DNA of 64,000 nt from Phocaeicola abscessus CCUG 55929 (GTDB lineage: Bacteria > Bacteroidota > Bacteroidia > Bacteroidales > Bacteroidaceae), in the NCBI RefSeq assembly GCF_000312445.1, contig NZ_HE997183.1, positions 216,617 through 280,616 on the forward strand. The letters are read 5' to 3'. A program made the position numbers and the translations under genes. Of the stretch, positions 52,900-61,484 are shown one piece after another. Within the stretch, counting starts at the first letter, position 1. Each line of letters begins with the position of its first letter. A model generated the notes under the pieces. That model was not told the origin of the DNA. It did not search any database and saw only the letters and a list, made by a program, of their open reading frames with translations.

Positions 52900-55191
52900 A
52901 TGGTGAAGATTACGAAAGAGGCTGCCTTACGATATCATTCAGAAGGACGGCCGGGAAAGATAGAAGTCATTCCAACGAAACCTTACAGTACCCAGACAGA
53001 CTTATCGTTGGCTTACTCGCCGGGAGTTGCAGAACCTTGTCTGGAAATAGAGAACAACCCCGACACCGTATACGATTATACCGATAAGGGAAATTTAGTA
53101 GCCGTCATTTCGAATGGAACAGCCGTGTTGGGGCTCGGCGATATCGGGGCTATGAGCGGGAAACCGGTAATGGAAGGAAAAGGATTGCTTTTCAAAATCT
53201 ATGCAGGCATCGATGTATTCGACATCGAGATCGATGAGAAAGATCCGGAAAAATTCATCGAGGCGGTAAAAGCAATTGCTCCCACTTTCGGAGGAATCAA
53301 TCTGGAAGACATAAAGGCGCCCGAATGCTTTGAAATCGAGAACCGTTTAAAAGCGGAATTGGATATCCCAGTTATGCACGACGACCAGCATGGAACGGCA
53401 ATCATTTCGGCCGCCGGCCTGATCAATGCCTTAGAAGTAGCAGGGAAAAAGATCGAAGATGCGAAGATCGTGGTCAACGGAGCCGGTGCCTCAGCCACCT
53501 CGTGCACCAAGTTGTACGTTTCATTGGGAGCCAGAAAAGAAAATATTCTGATGTTCGACAGCAAGGGAATCGTCACAAGCGACCGTCAGGACCTGACGCC
53601 GAACAAGGAATTGTTTGCGACCGACCGGCGGGATGTTCACACGTTAAAAGAGGCGATGCGGGGCGCCGACGTTTTCCTCGGTTTATCAAAGGGAAACATC
53701 CTGACGCAAGACATGATCCGGAGCATGGCAAAGAACCCGATCGTCTTTGCATTGGCCAATCCGACTCCGGAGATTTCCTACGACGAAGCCAAAGCCTCCC
53801 GTCCCGACGTTCTGATGTCGACAGGCCGTTCGGATTATCCGAATCAGATCAATAATGTCATCGGATTTCCTTATATCTTCAGAGGCGCCCTCGATACGCG
53901 GGCGAAAGCGATCAACGAAGAGATGAAACTGGCGGCGGTCCATGCCATCGCCGATCTGGCCAAAGAGCCGGTACCGGAAGTGGTGAACGAAACTTACCAT
54001 GTCAACAACTTTACTTTCGGCCCCGACTATTTCATTCCAAAACCGGTGGATCCGCGACTGATCACGGAAGTCAGCATCGCTGTGGCAAAGGCGGCGATGG
54101 CATCGGGAGCCGCCCGTAAACACATTACCGATTGGGAAGGCTATTGCGTCCATTTGCGTCAACTGATGGGACAAGAGAGCAAACTGACCCGACAATTGTA
54201 TGATACGGCTCGTCGGCATCCCCAACGTGTCGTCTTTGCGGAAGGCGTTCATCCTACAATGCTGAAAGCCGCCGTATCGGCCAAAGAAGAAGGCATCTGT
54301 CATCCTATCTTGTTAGGCAATGACGAGGCCATCGCTAAATTGGCAAAGCAACTGGAACTAAATCTGGACGGAATAGAAATCGTCAACCTGCGTCATCCCA
54401 ACGAAGAAGAACGGCGCGTCAGATACGCTCATCTCTTGGCTGAAAAAAGAGCCCGCGAAGGTGCGAATTTCCAGGAAGCCAACGATAAGATGTTCGAGCG
54501 GAACTACTTCGGCATGATGATGGTCGAGACGGGCGAAGCCGACGCCTTCATCACCGGACTGTATACCAAATATTCCAATACGATCAAAGTAGCCAAAGAG
54601 GTCATCGGGATTCAACCGGGATTCAATCATTTCGGTACGATGCATATCCTGAATTCGAAAAAAGGAACGTTCTTCATCGCCGATACGCTGATCAACCGTC
54701 ATCCTGATACGGAAACATTGATAGATATCGCAAAGTTATCGGCCAAGGCCGTCGAATTCTTCAACCATAAACCTGTCATCGCTATGCTCTCCTACTCCAA
54801 TTTCGGCTCCGATTCGGTAGGCAGTCCGGTAAAAGTTCACGAAGCTGTAGACTATTTGCAGAAAGAATATCCGAACTTAGCCGTCGACGGAGAAATGCAA
54901 GTGAAGTTTGCACTCAATAAAGAATTGCGCGACGAGGTTTATCCGTTCACTCGGTTGCAAGGAAAAAGAGTAAACACATTGGTCTTCCCGAATCTGACTT
55001 CGGCTAATGCGACCTACCAACTCATCCAAGGTATGGGTAATGACATGGAGATCATCGGCCCCATTCAGATGGGATTGAACAAGTCGATCCACTTCACCGA
55101 TCACGAAGCTTCGGTCCGCGACATCGTCAACATAACGGCCGTCGCCGCCATCGATGCATATGTAGAGAAAAAAAAGCGAGCCATTCATTAA
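52900..55191 (+). CDS. maeB: NADP-dependent malic enzyme with phosphotransacetylase-like domain
   Basis: ATG at 52900 (MVKITKEAALRYHSEG) gives 763 aa, the usual MaeB length. Residues 1-~430 are malic enzyme: TDLSLAYSPGVAEPCLEIEN, GTAVLGLGDIGAMSGKPVME, DDQHGTAIISAAGL and VVNGAGASATSC (nucleotide loop). Residues ~430-760 are the PTA-like domain (VVFAEGVHPTMLKAAVSAKE; FITGLYTKYSNTIKVAKEVI), which in this family is regulatory, binding acetyl-CoA, and usually lacks transacetylase activity. It decarboxylates malate to pyruvate with NADPH formation. Confidence 0.95.
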   Translation: MVKITKEAALRYHSEGRPGKIEVIPTKPYSTQTDLSLAYSPGVAEPCLEIENNPDTVYDYTDKGNLVAVISNGTAVLGLGDIGAMSGKPVMEGKGLLFKIYAGIDVFDIEIDEKDPEKFIEAVKAIAPTFGGINLEDIKAPECFEIENRLKAELDIPVMHDDQHGTAIISAAGLINALEVAGKKIEDAKIVVNGAGASATSCTKLYVSLGARKENILMFDSKGIVTSDRQDLTPNKELFATDRRDVHTLKEAMRGADVFLGLSKGNILTQDMIRSMAKNPIVFALANPTPEISYDEAKASRPDVLMSTGRSDYPNQINNVIGFPYIFRGALDTRAKAINEEMKLAAVHAIADLAKEPVPEVVNETYHVNNFTFGPDYFIPKPVDPRLITEVSIAVAKAAMASGAARKHITDWEGYCVHLRQLMGQESKLTRQLYDTARRHPQRVVFAEGVHPTMLKAAVSAKEEGICHPILLGNDEAIAKLAKQLELNLDGIEIVNLRHPNEEERRVRYAHLLAEKRAREGANFQEANDKMFERNYFGMMMVETGEADAFITGLYTKYSNTIKVAKEVIGIQPGFNHFGTMHILNSKKGTFFIADTLINRHPDTETLIDIAKLSAKAVEFFNHKPVIAMLSYSNFGSDSVGSPVKVHEAVDYLQKEYPNLAVDGEMQVKFALNKELRDEVYPFTRLQGKRVNTLVFPNLTSANATYQLIQGMGNDMEIIGPIQMGLNKSIHFTDHEASVRDIVNITAVAAIDAYVEKKKRAIH

Positions 55192-55245
55192 AACCCGAAG
55201 GTATACGGCTATCTGAGGATGGTCGTATACCTTTTATCTAACTAT

Positions 55246-55425
55246 ATGCGAAGAAAATTAACCCTCACACAAATTATTCTCATTGCCCTCGTATGGGCAA
55301 TATGTTGTTTTATCGTCCTCATATCAGTCCCGAAGATCGACGGCCCCCTCCTCTTGACCGTTCTCATTTCGGCCGCTATGGTATTCGTCCCTCTATACCA
55401 GTATTTAAAAGATAAAAGAGGATAA
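55246..55425 (+). CDS. Small two-TM membrane protein, 59 aa
   Basis: ATG at 55246 (MRRKLTLTQIILIALVWAIC) gives 59 residues with two hydrophobic segments (LTQIILIALVWAICCFIVLI and LLLTVLISAAMVFVPLY) and a Lys/Arg-rich end (KDKRG). It follows maeB by 54 bp in the same direction. No family recognised. Codon use and the matched hydrophobic segments suggest it is real. Function unknown. Confidence 0.5.
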   Translation: MRRKLTLTQIILIALVWAICCFIVLISVPKIDGPLLLTVLISAAMVFVPLYQYLKDKRG

Positions 55426-55546
55426 AAGTCCTATCAAGCTGTTCCGTCCGAACGACAGAAATATACTTCCGCAAAACTATCATTTTTCACACAAACAACC
55501 CTGATTACAGAATAAATTGATACATATAATCACTTTTTTATAGAAA

Positions 55547-55581
55547 TTTGTTGCATATATCTATTTTCCGTTTTACTTTTG
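55547..55581 (+). promoter_or_regulatory. Promoter of gdhA
   Basis: TACTTTTG at 55574-55581 (-7 consensus) with TTTG at 55547-55550 or TTG at 55551-55553 as the -33 element (20-23 base spacing). The transcript would have about a 35-base leader. Confidence 0.5.
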
Positions 55582-55618
55582 CGACGACAAAAATACAAAC
55601 TAAGTAATTAAAGTTATT

Positions 55619-56953
55619 ATGAATGCAGCAAACGTATTGGAAGATCTGAAAAGAAGATTTCCGAATGAGCCTGAATATCATCAGGCAGTAGCAGTGGTAC
55701 TGAACAGTATCGAAGAAGCGTACAACAAACACCCCGAATTCGATAAGGCGAACCTGGTGGAAAGATTATGTATCCCCGATCGGATTTATCAATTCCGAGT
55801 GACATGGACAGACGATAAAGGCGACGTTCAAACCAATATGGGATACCGCATCCAACACAATAATGCAATCGGTCCGTACAAAGGCGGCATTCGATATCAC
55901 GCCTCGGTCAACCTGGGTATCCTGAAGTTCTTAGCATTCGAACAAACATTCAAAAATTCGCTCACTACCCTTCCGATGGGCGGAGCGAAAGGTGGTTCGG
56001 ATTTTTCCCCCCGCGGAAAATCGAATGCCGAAATCATGCGTTTCTGTCAAGCTTTCATGACCGAACTTTGGCGTTACGTCGGACCAGAAGAAGATGTTCC
56101 TGCCGGTGACATCGGCGTCGGCGGACGCGAGGTGGGTTACCTCTTCGGCATGTACAAGAAACTGTCGCACGAATTTTCAGGCACATTCACCGGTAAAGGC
56201 CGTGAATTCGGAGGATCTTTGGTCCGCCCGGAAGCTACCGGCTACGGCAATATATACTTCCTTACGGAAATGTTGCACACGAAAGGACTCGATATCAAGG
56301 GAAAGACGTGTTTGGTATCCGGTTCGGGCAATGTAGCCCAGTATACCGTAGAAAAAGTCATTCAATTAGGTGGGAAGGTCGTGACGATGAGCGATTCGGA
56401 CGGGTATATCTATGACCCGGAGGGGATCGACCGAGGGAAGCTGGATTATATCATGGAATTGAAAAATCTCTATCGCGGCAGAATCCGTGAATATGCCGAG
56501 AAATACGGTGTCAAATACGTAGCCGGAGCCAAACCTTGGAGCGAGAAAGCGGAGATCGCTTTGCCTTCGGCCACGCAAAACGAGATCGACGAAGAAGCCG
56601 CCCGTCAACTAGTCGACAACGGCGTGATCGCCGTAAGCGAAGGCGCCAATATGCCTTGCACGACCGAAGCCATCGACGTGTTCCAGAAAGCCAGGATCCT
56701 GTATGCGCCGGGAAAGGCGGCAAACGCAGGCGGCGTATCGGTTTCGGGATTGGAAATGACGCAAAACGCCGAACACTTGAGCTGGACGGCGGCAGAAGTG
56801 GATACGAGGTTACACGGTATCATGAAGAGCATTCACGAAGCCTGCGTACAATACGGCACGGAAGCCGACGGATACGTCAATTATGTGAAAGGGGCGAATG
56901 TCGCTGGCTTTATGAAAGTAGCCAAAGCTATGATGGCGCAAGGCATTCTGTAA
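55619..56953 (+). CDS. gdhA: NADP-specific glutamate dehydrogenase
   Basis: 444 aa, hexameric small-subunit type. Motifs: MGYRIQHNNAIGPYKGGIRY, TLPMGGAKGGSDFSPRGKS (catalytic Lys), DVPAGDIGVGGREVGYLFGM, LVSGSGNVAQYTVEKVIQLG (nucleotide loop), and SEGANMPCTTEAI. The DSDGYI after the nucleotide fold fits the NADP-preferring anabolic enzymes. It makes glutamate from 2-oxoglutarate and ammonium, the main nitrogen entry in Bacteroidales. Own promoter and terminator. Confidence 0.96.
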   Translation: MNAANVLEDLKRRFPNEPEYHQAVAVVLNSIEEAYNKHPEFDKANLVERLCIPDRIYQFRVTWTDDKGDVQTNMGYRIQHNNAIGPYKGGIRYHASVNLGILKFLAFEQTFKNSLTTLPMGGAKGGSDFSPRGKSNAEIMRFCQAFMTELWRYVGPEEDVPAGDIGVGGREVGYLFGMYKKLSHEFSGTFTGKGREFGGSLVRPEATGYGNIYFLTEMLHTKGLDIKGKTCLVSGSGNVAQYTVEKVIQLGGKVVTMSDSDGYIYDPEGIDRGKLDYIMELKNLYRGRIREYAEKYGVKYVAGAKPWSEKAEIALPSATQNEIDEEAARQLVDNGVIAVSEGANMPCTTEAIDVFQKARILYAPGKAANAGGVSVSGLEMTQNAEHLSWTAAEVDTRLHGIMKSIHEACVQYGTEADGYVNYVKGANVAGFMKVAKAMMAQGIL

Positions 56954-56958
56954 TAAAA

Positions 56959-57005
56959 AAGCGACTGTGTCAAAATTAAAATTATGCCGCAGCCGCTTAC
57001 TTTTT
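56959..57005 (+). terminator. Terminator after gdhA
   Basis: AAAGCGACTG at about 56960-56968 pairs with CAGCCGCTTA at about 56989-56997 with one mismatch, followed by CTTTTTTC. It starts within 10 bases of the gdhA stop. Confidence 0.6.
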
Positions 57006-57278
57006 TCTCCTCCGTTTTTGATGTTTCTTTTGAATAAAATATTGCCATACCTCTTTTTTTTTCGCCCCCATTTATCGGACAGCCTTCATGCGATACGGAG
57101 AAATGCGCCACCGAGGGACGGCTCTGCGGCTACAGCAGCGGGCGGCGAAACGCCCGTGCGTCGGCAGCCGTCTCCGGGAGTTCTGAAAACAAACGGCGGC
57201 GCCCCGCATCACCGGAGACGCCGCCGTCTTGTCTATTCCCTCTCCCCTCCCTATGGGGGAGGGGAGAGGGAGAGACCT
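57006..57278. other. Gap with two strong GC-rich hairpins (fimbrillin terminators)
   Basis: No gene. Near 57194-57226 CGGCGGCG pairs with CGCCGCCG. At about 57238-57272 CCCTCTCCCCTCCC pairs perfectly with GGGAGGGGAGAGGG-type sequence across a short loop, directly after the minus-strand fimbrillin stop. These most likely terminate the fimbrillin transcript. Base composition is distinctly GC-rich compared with neighbours. Confidence 0.55.
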
Positions 57279-58340
57279 TTAATACGGAGTGCCGTCCCGC
57301 TTGGTCAGCGTCAGGTTAGTGCCATCCCATTTCAGGAAGACGTGGTACACCTTGCCGTTCTGCACCGTTCTGGCGGGAAGGAGGTTGGTGGAATACTCCG
57401 TGGTGCCACCTGGCAGCTTCATTCTCGCCTGCATCTGCTCGATTTGAGGCGTGCTGACCACCCAGCGGTAGAGTATCCTGGTGCTGCCGATACCAAGCCT
57501 CCCTCTGTAAAGAGGATAACCAGCTTGATTGACTACAAAATAAATGCCTGCCTTTCTCTCCCAATCCGAAGAAGTAGAGGTAACCGTACCGGTAGTCACG
57601 TCCATTTTCACGGCATAACTTTCTGGAAGGCCGTTCCAGATAAAGGAGGAGGCAGATTCTGTGGGGTACTTCATCCAAACATATTCTGGAAAATCCACCT
57701 TTGCCCCGCTGGCATTGATCAGGTGGACCGCCATGATCCATCCCGTATGCGCAAGGTCCAGCTTGAGCGTGCCCAGCTTGGCTTGGGTCACGTTCGTACG
57801 GGAGTAGAGCAGTACGGAGTTGATGATGCCGTTATTCCATGCATTTGATCCTGTGTGATCCAGCGTGACATTCTGTTCTTCTCCCCATTCAAACTTGTAG
57901 TTCGGCGTGCCGGGGTAGAAGCAGCCGCTGGCACTTTTACCTCTGCGGTTCTGCTGGTAAACGGCGTAGAAGTCGAAAGCAGCGGAGGCGGGGATTGCGG
58001 CAGGAATCTCTATGGTGAACGTTGCCTGCTTGCGATCGGCGCTGATGCTGCTCGGCACGATGGCCGCCTCTTTGTGGTAGTACCTGCCGCCGTACTTGAA
58101 GCAGAGCTGCAACTTGTCTGTGTTCCTCCACGTCATCACGACGCCCGAAACGGTGGCGCCGTCGCTCTCGTACGTGACACGGGTGGCGGGCGCCTCGTCC
58201 GTAGTCTCTGGCATGGCGGCTTGCAGGGTGATGACACGCGCGTTGCTGTCCTGGCCGTTTTGCACAGCCTCTGTCAGTTCTTCGTTAGAGCAGCCGGCCG
58301 CGATCAGGGCAAGGGCTGCAAAAGTCAATTTCATCTTCAT
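57279..58340 (-). CDS. Fimbrillin-family (Mfa-like) lipoprotein
   Basis: 353 aa with lipoprotein signal (MKMKLTFAALALIAAGCSNE, Cys at 17). The layout is that of Mfa-like/FimA-type precursors: ATRVTYESDGATVSGVVMTW, then YYHKEAAIVPSSISADRKQA and FYAVYQQNRRG in the first beta-sandwich, and a second domain with DLAHTGWIMAVHLINASG. The C-terminus ends VYHVFLKWDGTNLTLTKRDG, resembling a fimbrial polymerising strand. It may be a fimbrial subunit or tip protein. No other fimbrial gene is adjacent except a 49-aa peptide upstream. Confidence 0.7.
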   Translation of the reverse strand: MKMKLTFAALALIAAGCSNEELTEAVQNGQDSNARVITLQAAMPETTDEAPATRVTYESDGATVSGVVMTWRNTDKLQLCFKYGGRYYHKEAAIVPSSISADRKQATFTIEIPAAIPASAAFDFYAVYQQNRRGKSASGCFYPGTPNYKFEWGEEQNVTLDHTGSNAWNNGIINSVLLYSRTNVTQAKLGTLKLDLAHTGWIMAVHLINASGAKVDFPEYVWMKYPTESASSFIWNGLPESYAVKMDVTTGTVTSTSSDWERKAGIYFVVNQAGYPLYRGRLGIGSTRILYRWVVSTPQIEQMQARMKLPGGTTEYSTNLLPARTVQNGKVYHVFLKWDGTNLTLTKRDGTPY

Positions 58341-58367
58341 GGTCTTTACGTTTTAATAGGTTTTACA

Positions 58368-58517
58368 TTACCAGTCTTCTCCCGGCAGTCCCGGCAGGGG
58401 GTTGGTGCTTCCGCAAAGCACCTGAGAGGTTTCTACTTCGATGACTTCGATTTGAGGAGACGCGTACTGGCCTTCGGCGGCTCTGCAGAGATTGAGGGAC
58501 TTGTCCTTCTTTTCCAT
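58368..58517 (-). CDS. 49-aa companion peptide upstream of the fimbrillin gene
   Basis: ATG at 58515-58517 and stop TAA at 58368-58370 frame a 49-residue peptide: a basic start (MEKKDKSLN), then SPQIEVIEVETSQVLCGS, and a Pro/Gly-rich acidic end (PGLPGEDW). Short proteins with the 'PxIEVIE(V/I)E ... EGDW' pattern are frequent in Bacteroidetes fimbrillin loci and are usually left unannotated. It precedes the fimbrillin gene by 27 bp on the same strand. Function unknown; it may be a secreted or regulatory peptide. Confidence 0.6.
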   Translation of the reverse strand: MEKKDKSLNLCRAAEGQYASPQIEVIEVETSQVLCGSTNPLPGLPGEDW

Positions 58518-58889
58518 AAAATAAAAATTAAATTATAAAAACAGTTGTGATTGAACTCGATGAATACGGTCTACCCCGCCGGACATTGGCGTCTCCGCAA
58601 CGACGGCACGACCCATCCCCGCACACGACGGCACAGGCGGGAAGCAGAACCTCCAGGGGCCCACGGCCCGCAGGAAACATATAAAGTTAAAAAATATTAA
58701 CGGGGGGGGGTAAACGGAGCGACACGTCTTCTCACCGCCTCGACCCGGGCAGCCCGGCGAGGAGAAAGGGAAGCGGATATCGTGAGAACGGCGTAGATCA
58801 TCTGCGTTTTTCGGTTAATGACGGGGCAATGATAACTATATTTTTTAAAATAAACAAAATTTCAAGGCTTTTTTTCCACTGAAAAGATA
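58518..58889. other. Intergenic region with a nine-G run
   Basis: About 370 bp without a gene. It contains a run of nine G (58702-58710), often unstable in length, and GC-rich short inverted repeats around 58590-58670. It probably holds the fimbrillin promoter on the minus strand, but no clear box is assigned. Confidence 0.4.
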
Positions 58890-58897
58890 TATCTTTG
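58890..58897 (+). promoter_or_regulatory. -7 box TATCTTTG before the PCMD lipoprotein
   Basis: Perfect TAnnTTTG, 26 bases before ATG 58924. A T-run at about 58869-58875 lies near the -33 position. Confidence 0.45.
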
Positions 58898-58923
58898 CTC
58901 TCGTTTTGGAAAAGATCAACCAC

Positions 58924-60066
58924 ATGAAATTAAAGAATTTATTTGTTTCCATCTTGATGGGAAGTTTTCTCTTCGCCTCCTGCATCAGGCACGAAGCGCC
59001 CAATGCCGAAGCCGACATCGTAAAATGTTCGTTGCCCGAAGGAACCATCCTGTCGACCGATATCGACTACACCCGTCCTTTAGACGAAAGCCTGAACGCC
59101 TATCCCATTTATATAACGGTAAACAACGGTACGGATCTGACCGCTCTATCCCCCTCTTTCGAACTTACTCCGGGGGCGACCATCTCGCCGGAAAGCGGTT
59201 CGACACACGACTTCAGCTCACCGGTACGCTATACCGTCACTTCCGAAGACGGCAACTGGCACCGCACTTACGTGCTCATCATCCACCGCCCCGTTACGAG
59301 AAGCATCCCGACACAATACCATTTCGAAACCGCAGAGGTACAAAACAAATATCACATCCTTTTCGAAGAAGCCCAAGGCTATACCACCTTGACGTGGGCA
59401 AGCGGGAACCAAGGCTATGCCGTAACCGGCAATGCGAATAAGCCTGCCGACTTTCCCACTTTCCTGAGCGAAGGAGGAGTATCGGGGAACTGTGTAACAT
59501 TAGTTACCCGAAGTACCGGAAGTCTGGGACAGATGGTAAACAAACCCATCGCTGCCGGAAACCTGTTCATGGGAAAGTTCGACATATTGAACGCCCTATC
59601 CGATGCGCTGAGTGCAACGAATTTCGGGACGACTTTCTACTATAAACCCATTCGATTGAGCGGTTATTACAAATATAAAGCCGGACCTCGATTCTACGCC
59701 GACGGCCAATACACTGACCGGAAAGACGAATTCGACATCTATGCCATCTTCTTCGAGAAAACAAACGCCGTGCCCTACATGAACGGCCATCTGGCCGAAA
59801 ATAATTTCCGGCATCAGAATATGATGGCGTTGGCCAGAATTGCCGACAGAAAAGAGACCAACGAATGGACTCGCTTCAGCGTGAAGTTCGACTACGACAG
59901 CTACGGTAAACCTGTCGACATAAGCAAATTGCTCAACGGTCAATACAGTATCGCCGTGATACTCTCCTCGAGCAAGGAAGGAGATCAGTTCCGAGGCGCT
60001 CCCGAAAGTACCTTGATGGTGGACGAACTGCATATCGACTATGAAGAGCTGGTAAATAATAACTGA
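58924..60066 (+). CDS. PCMD-domain lipoprotein
   Basis: ATG at 58924 (MKLKNLFVSILMGSFLFASC) gives 380 aa with lipobox FASC. Residues ~30-125 are an Ig-like domain (GTILSTDIDYTRPLDESLNA; SPVRYTVTSEDGNWHRTYVL). The C-terminal ~240 residues match the PCMD ('putative carbohydrate metabolism') domain: ANKPADFPTF, then LSGYYKYKAGPRFYADG and STLMVDELHIDYE at the end. It is surface or periplasmic and probably binds glycans. It is followed 5 bp later by an outer-membrane barrel gene, forming a two-gene operon. Confidence 0.78.
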   Translation: MKLKNLFVSILMGSFLFASCIRHEAPNAEADIVKCSLPEGTILSTDIDYTRPLDESLNAYPIYITVNNGTDLTALSPSFELTPGATISPESGSTHDFSSPVRYTVTSEDGNWHRTYVLIIHRPVTRSIPTQYHFETAEVQNKYHILFEEAQGYTTLTWASGNQGYAVTGNANKPADFPTFLSEGGVSGNCVTLVTRSTGSLGQMVNKPIAAGNLFMGKFDILNALSDALSATNFGTTFYYKPIRLSGYYKYKAGPRFYADGQYTDRKDEFDIYAIFFEKTNAVPYMNGHLAENNFRHQNMMALARIADRKETNEWTRFSVKFDYDSYGKPVDISKLLNGQYSIAVILSSSKEGDQFRGAPESTLMVDELHIDYEELVNNN

Positions 60067-60071
60067 TTGTC

Positions 60072-60848
60072 ATGACAAAACATATCTTACTTCCTCTCTG
60101 TTGGTTGCTGTCATTACAGCTTGTCGCACAGCCCCACGCGCAACCTTCTTGCAATACCGTATCGCCCGACGGATGGGAATACGAAATCAAAGCCGGATTC
60201 AATATCGGAGGAACGGCGCCCCTGCCTATTCCCAACGAAATCCGGAGTATCGAAAGTTATAACCCGAATCTGGCACTGACCATCGAAGCGAATATAACCA
60301 AATGGTGGGACCGAGTACAGCGATGGGGCCTGACGACAGGCCTCCGGATAGAAAGCAAAGCCATGGCGGCCAAGGCTACCACCAAGAATTACAGCATGGA
60401 GATTATCGGCAACGACGGGAATCGGTTGAAAGGCAATTGGACGGGAGGTGTTCAAACCAAGATTCAAAACGTCTATATCACCCTTCCGCTACTGGCAACC
60501 CATCGAATCAATCGACACGTCGAAGTAAAAGCGGGATTATTCGCTTCCTACCTGCTCAGTGGTAAATTCGACGGAAAGGTATACGACGGGTATTTGAGAG
60601 AAGGCAATCCGACCGGCAATAAGATCAACTTCACCAACGGAGCTATCGCCATCTACGATTTCAGTCACGACTTGCGTCGCTTCTCATGGGGTACGCAAGC
60701 GGGGGCGGATTGGAGGATGAAGAACCGCTGGAAGTTATTTGCCGACCTCACGTGGGGATTCAACGACATCTTTCAGAAAAATTTCGATACCATCGCCTTC
60801 GCCATGTATCCCATTTACCTGAATCTCGGCATGGGGTACTGCTTCTGA
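60072..60848 (+). CDS. Outer membrane beta-barrel protein
   Basis: 258 aa; signal peptide (MTKHILLPLCWLLSLQLVAQ), then alternating beta strands (WEYEIKAGFNIGGTAPLPIP; VQTKIQNVYITLPLLATHRI; HVEVKAGLFASYLLSGKFDG) and a terminal aromatic (NLGMGYCF) typical of barrels. It resembles the PorT/porin-like family PF13568. Co-transcribed with the PCMD lipoprotein. Function unknown. Confidence 0.8.
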   Translation: MTKHILLPLCWLLSLQLVAQPHAQPSCNTVSPDGWEYEIKAGFNIGGTAPLPIPNEIRSIESYNPNLALTIEANITKWWDRVQRWGLTTGLRIESKAMAAKATTKNYSMEIIGNDGNRLKGNWTGGVQTKIQNVYITLPLLATHRINRHVEVKAGLFASYLLSGKFDGKVYDGYLREGNPTGNKINFTNGAIAIYDFSHDLRRFSWGTQAGADWRMKNRWKLFADLTWGFNDIFQKNFDTIAFAMYPIYLNLGMGYCF

Positions 60849-60960
60849 TACGGCAATCCGCCCGCCGTCGCAACGACGTAAACTTTACCGACAGGCTCCC
60901 CGGCAATCGTGTGTTCAGAGAATTAATATTTTTTGACTACGGTAAAGGAAAATATGATCG

Positions 60961-61458
60961 TCATTTGAAATAGAAACCGAACCCGATCTTCAGCCCGTAT
61001 TTACTCCAGTCCGAAAAGTCTTTCGTACACACGTCGCAATACACGGCCGGTTCGACGGTGACATTCCTCCCCAAGAAGAAAGCATACCCCACTTCGGGCG
61101 TTAAAAACACCAAATTCTTCTCTTTCGACATATCGCCAGAGAGATGCTTATACTTCAGGCCGACACCGCCGTAAAGACCGTTGGATTGCAAGTAGTACCG
61201 AAGTTGGGTGCCGAGACTCGTCTCGTCGATGCCGTACTTGACCCAATCGCCTTTCAAACTGATTAAAAGTGCCAAGCCGTCACACACGAAAGCGCCTCCG
61301 AGAGCCTCCACGCCGAAGCGGGTACCTTCGTTTTTACTATGAGATAAATTCAAACTGGTCAAAGAAGCACCAAGATACCAAGTATCTTTCTCGAATTGAG
61401 CATTAGCCGCGACGGTCATCATGACCGCCCATATCAACAAAAACAGTTTTCTCTTCAT
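60961..61458 (-). CDS. Small outer membrane beta-barrel protein
   Basis: 165 aa; signal peptide (MKRKLFLLIWAVMMTVAANA), eight amphipathic strands (WYLGASLTSLNLSHSKNEGT; YLQSNGLYGGVGLKYKHLSG; FLTPEVGYAFFLGRNVTVEP) and a C-terminal Phe-rich strand (KIGFGFYFK). It looks like an OmpX/OmpA-type eight-strand barrel. It lies downstream of the CstA gene on the same strand (26 bp) and may share its transcript. Confidence 0.78.
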   Translation of the reverse strand: MKRKLFLLIWAVMMTVAANAQFEKDTWYLGASLTSLNLSHSKNEGTRFGVEALGGAFVCDGLALLISLKGDWVKYGIDETSLGTQLRYYLQSNGLYGGVGLKYKHLSGDMSKEKNLVFLTPEVGYAFFLGRNVTVEPAVYCDVCTKDFSDWSKYGLKIGFGFYFK

Positions 61459-61484
61459 AATCTCGTATATTTAGCAAATGAATA

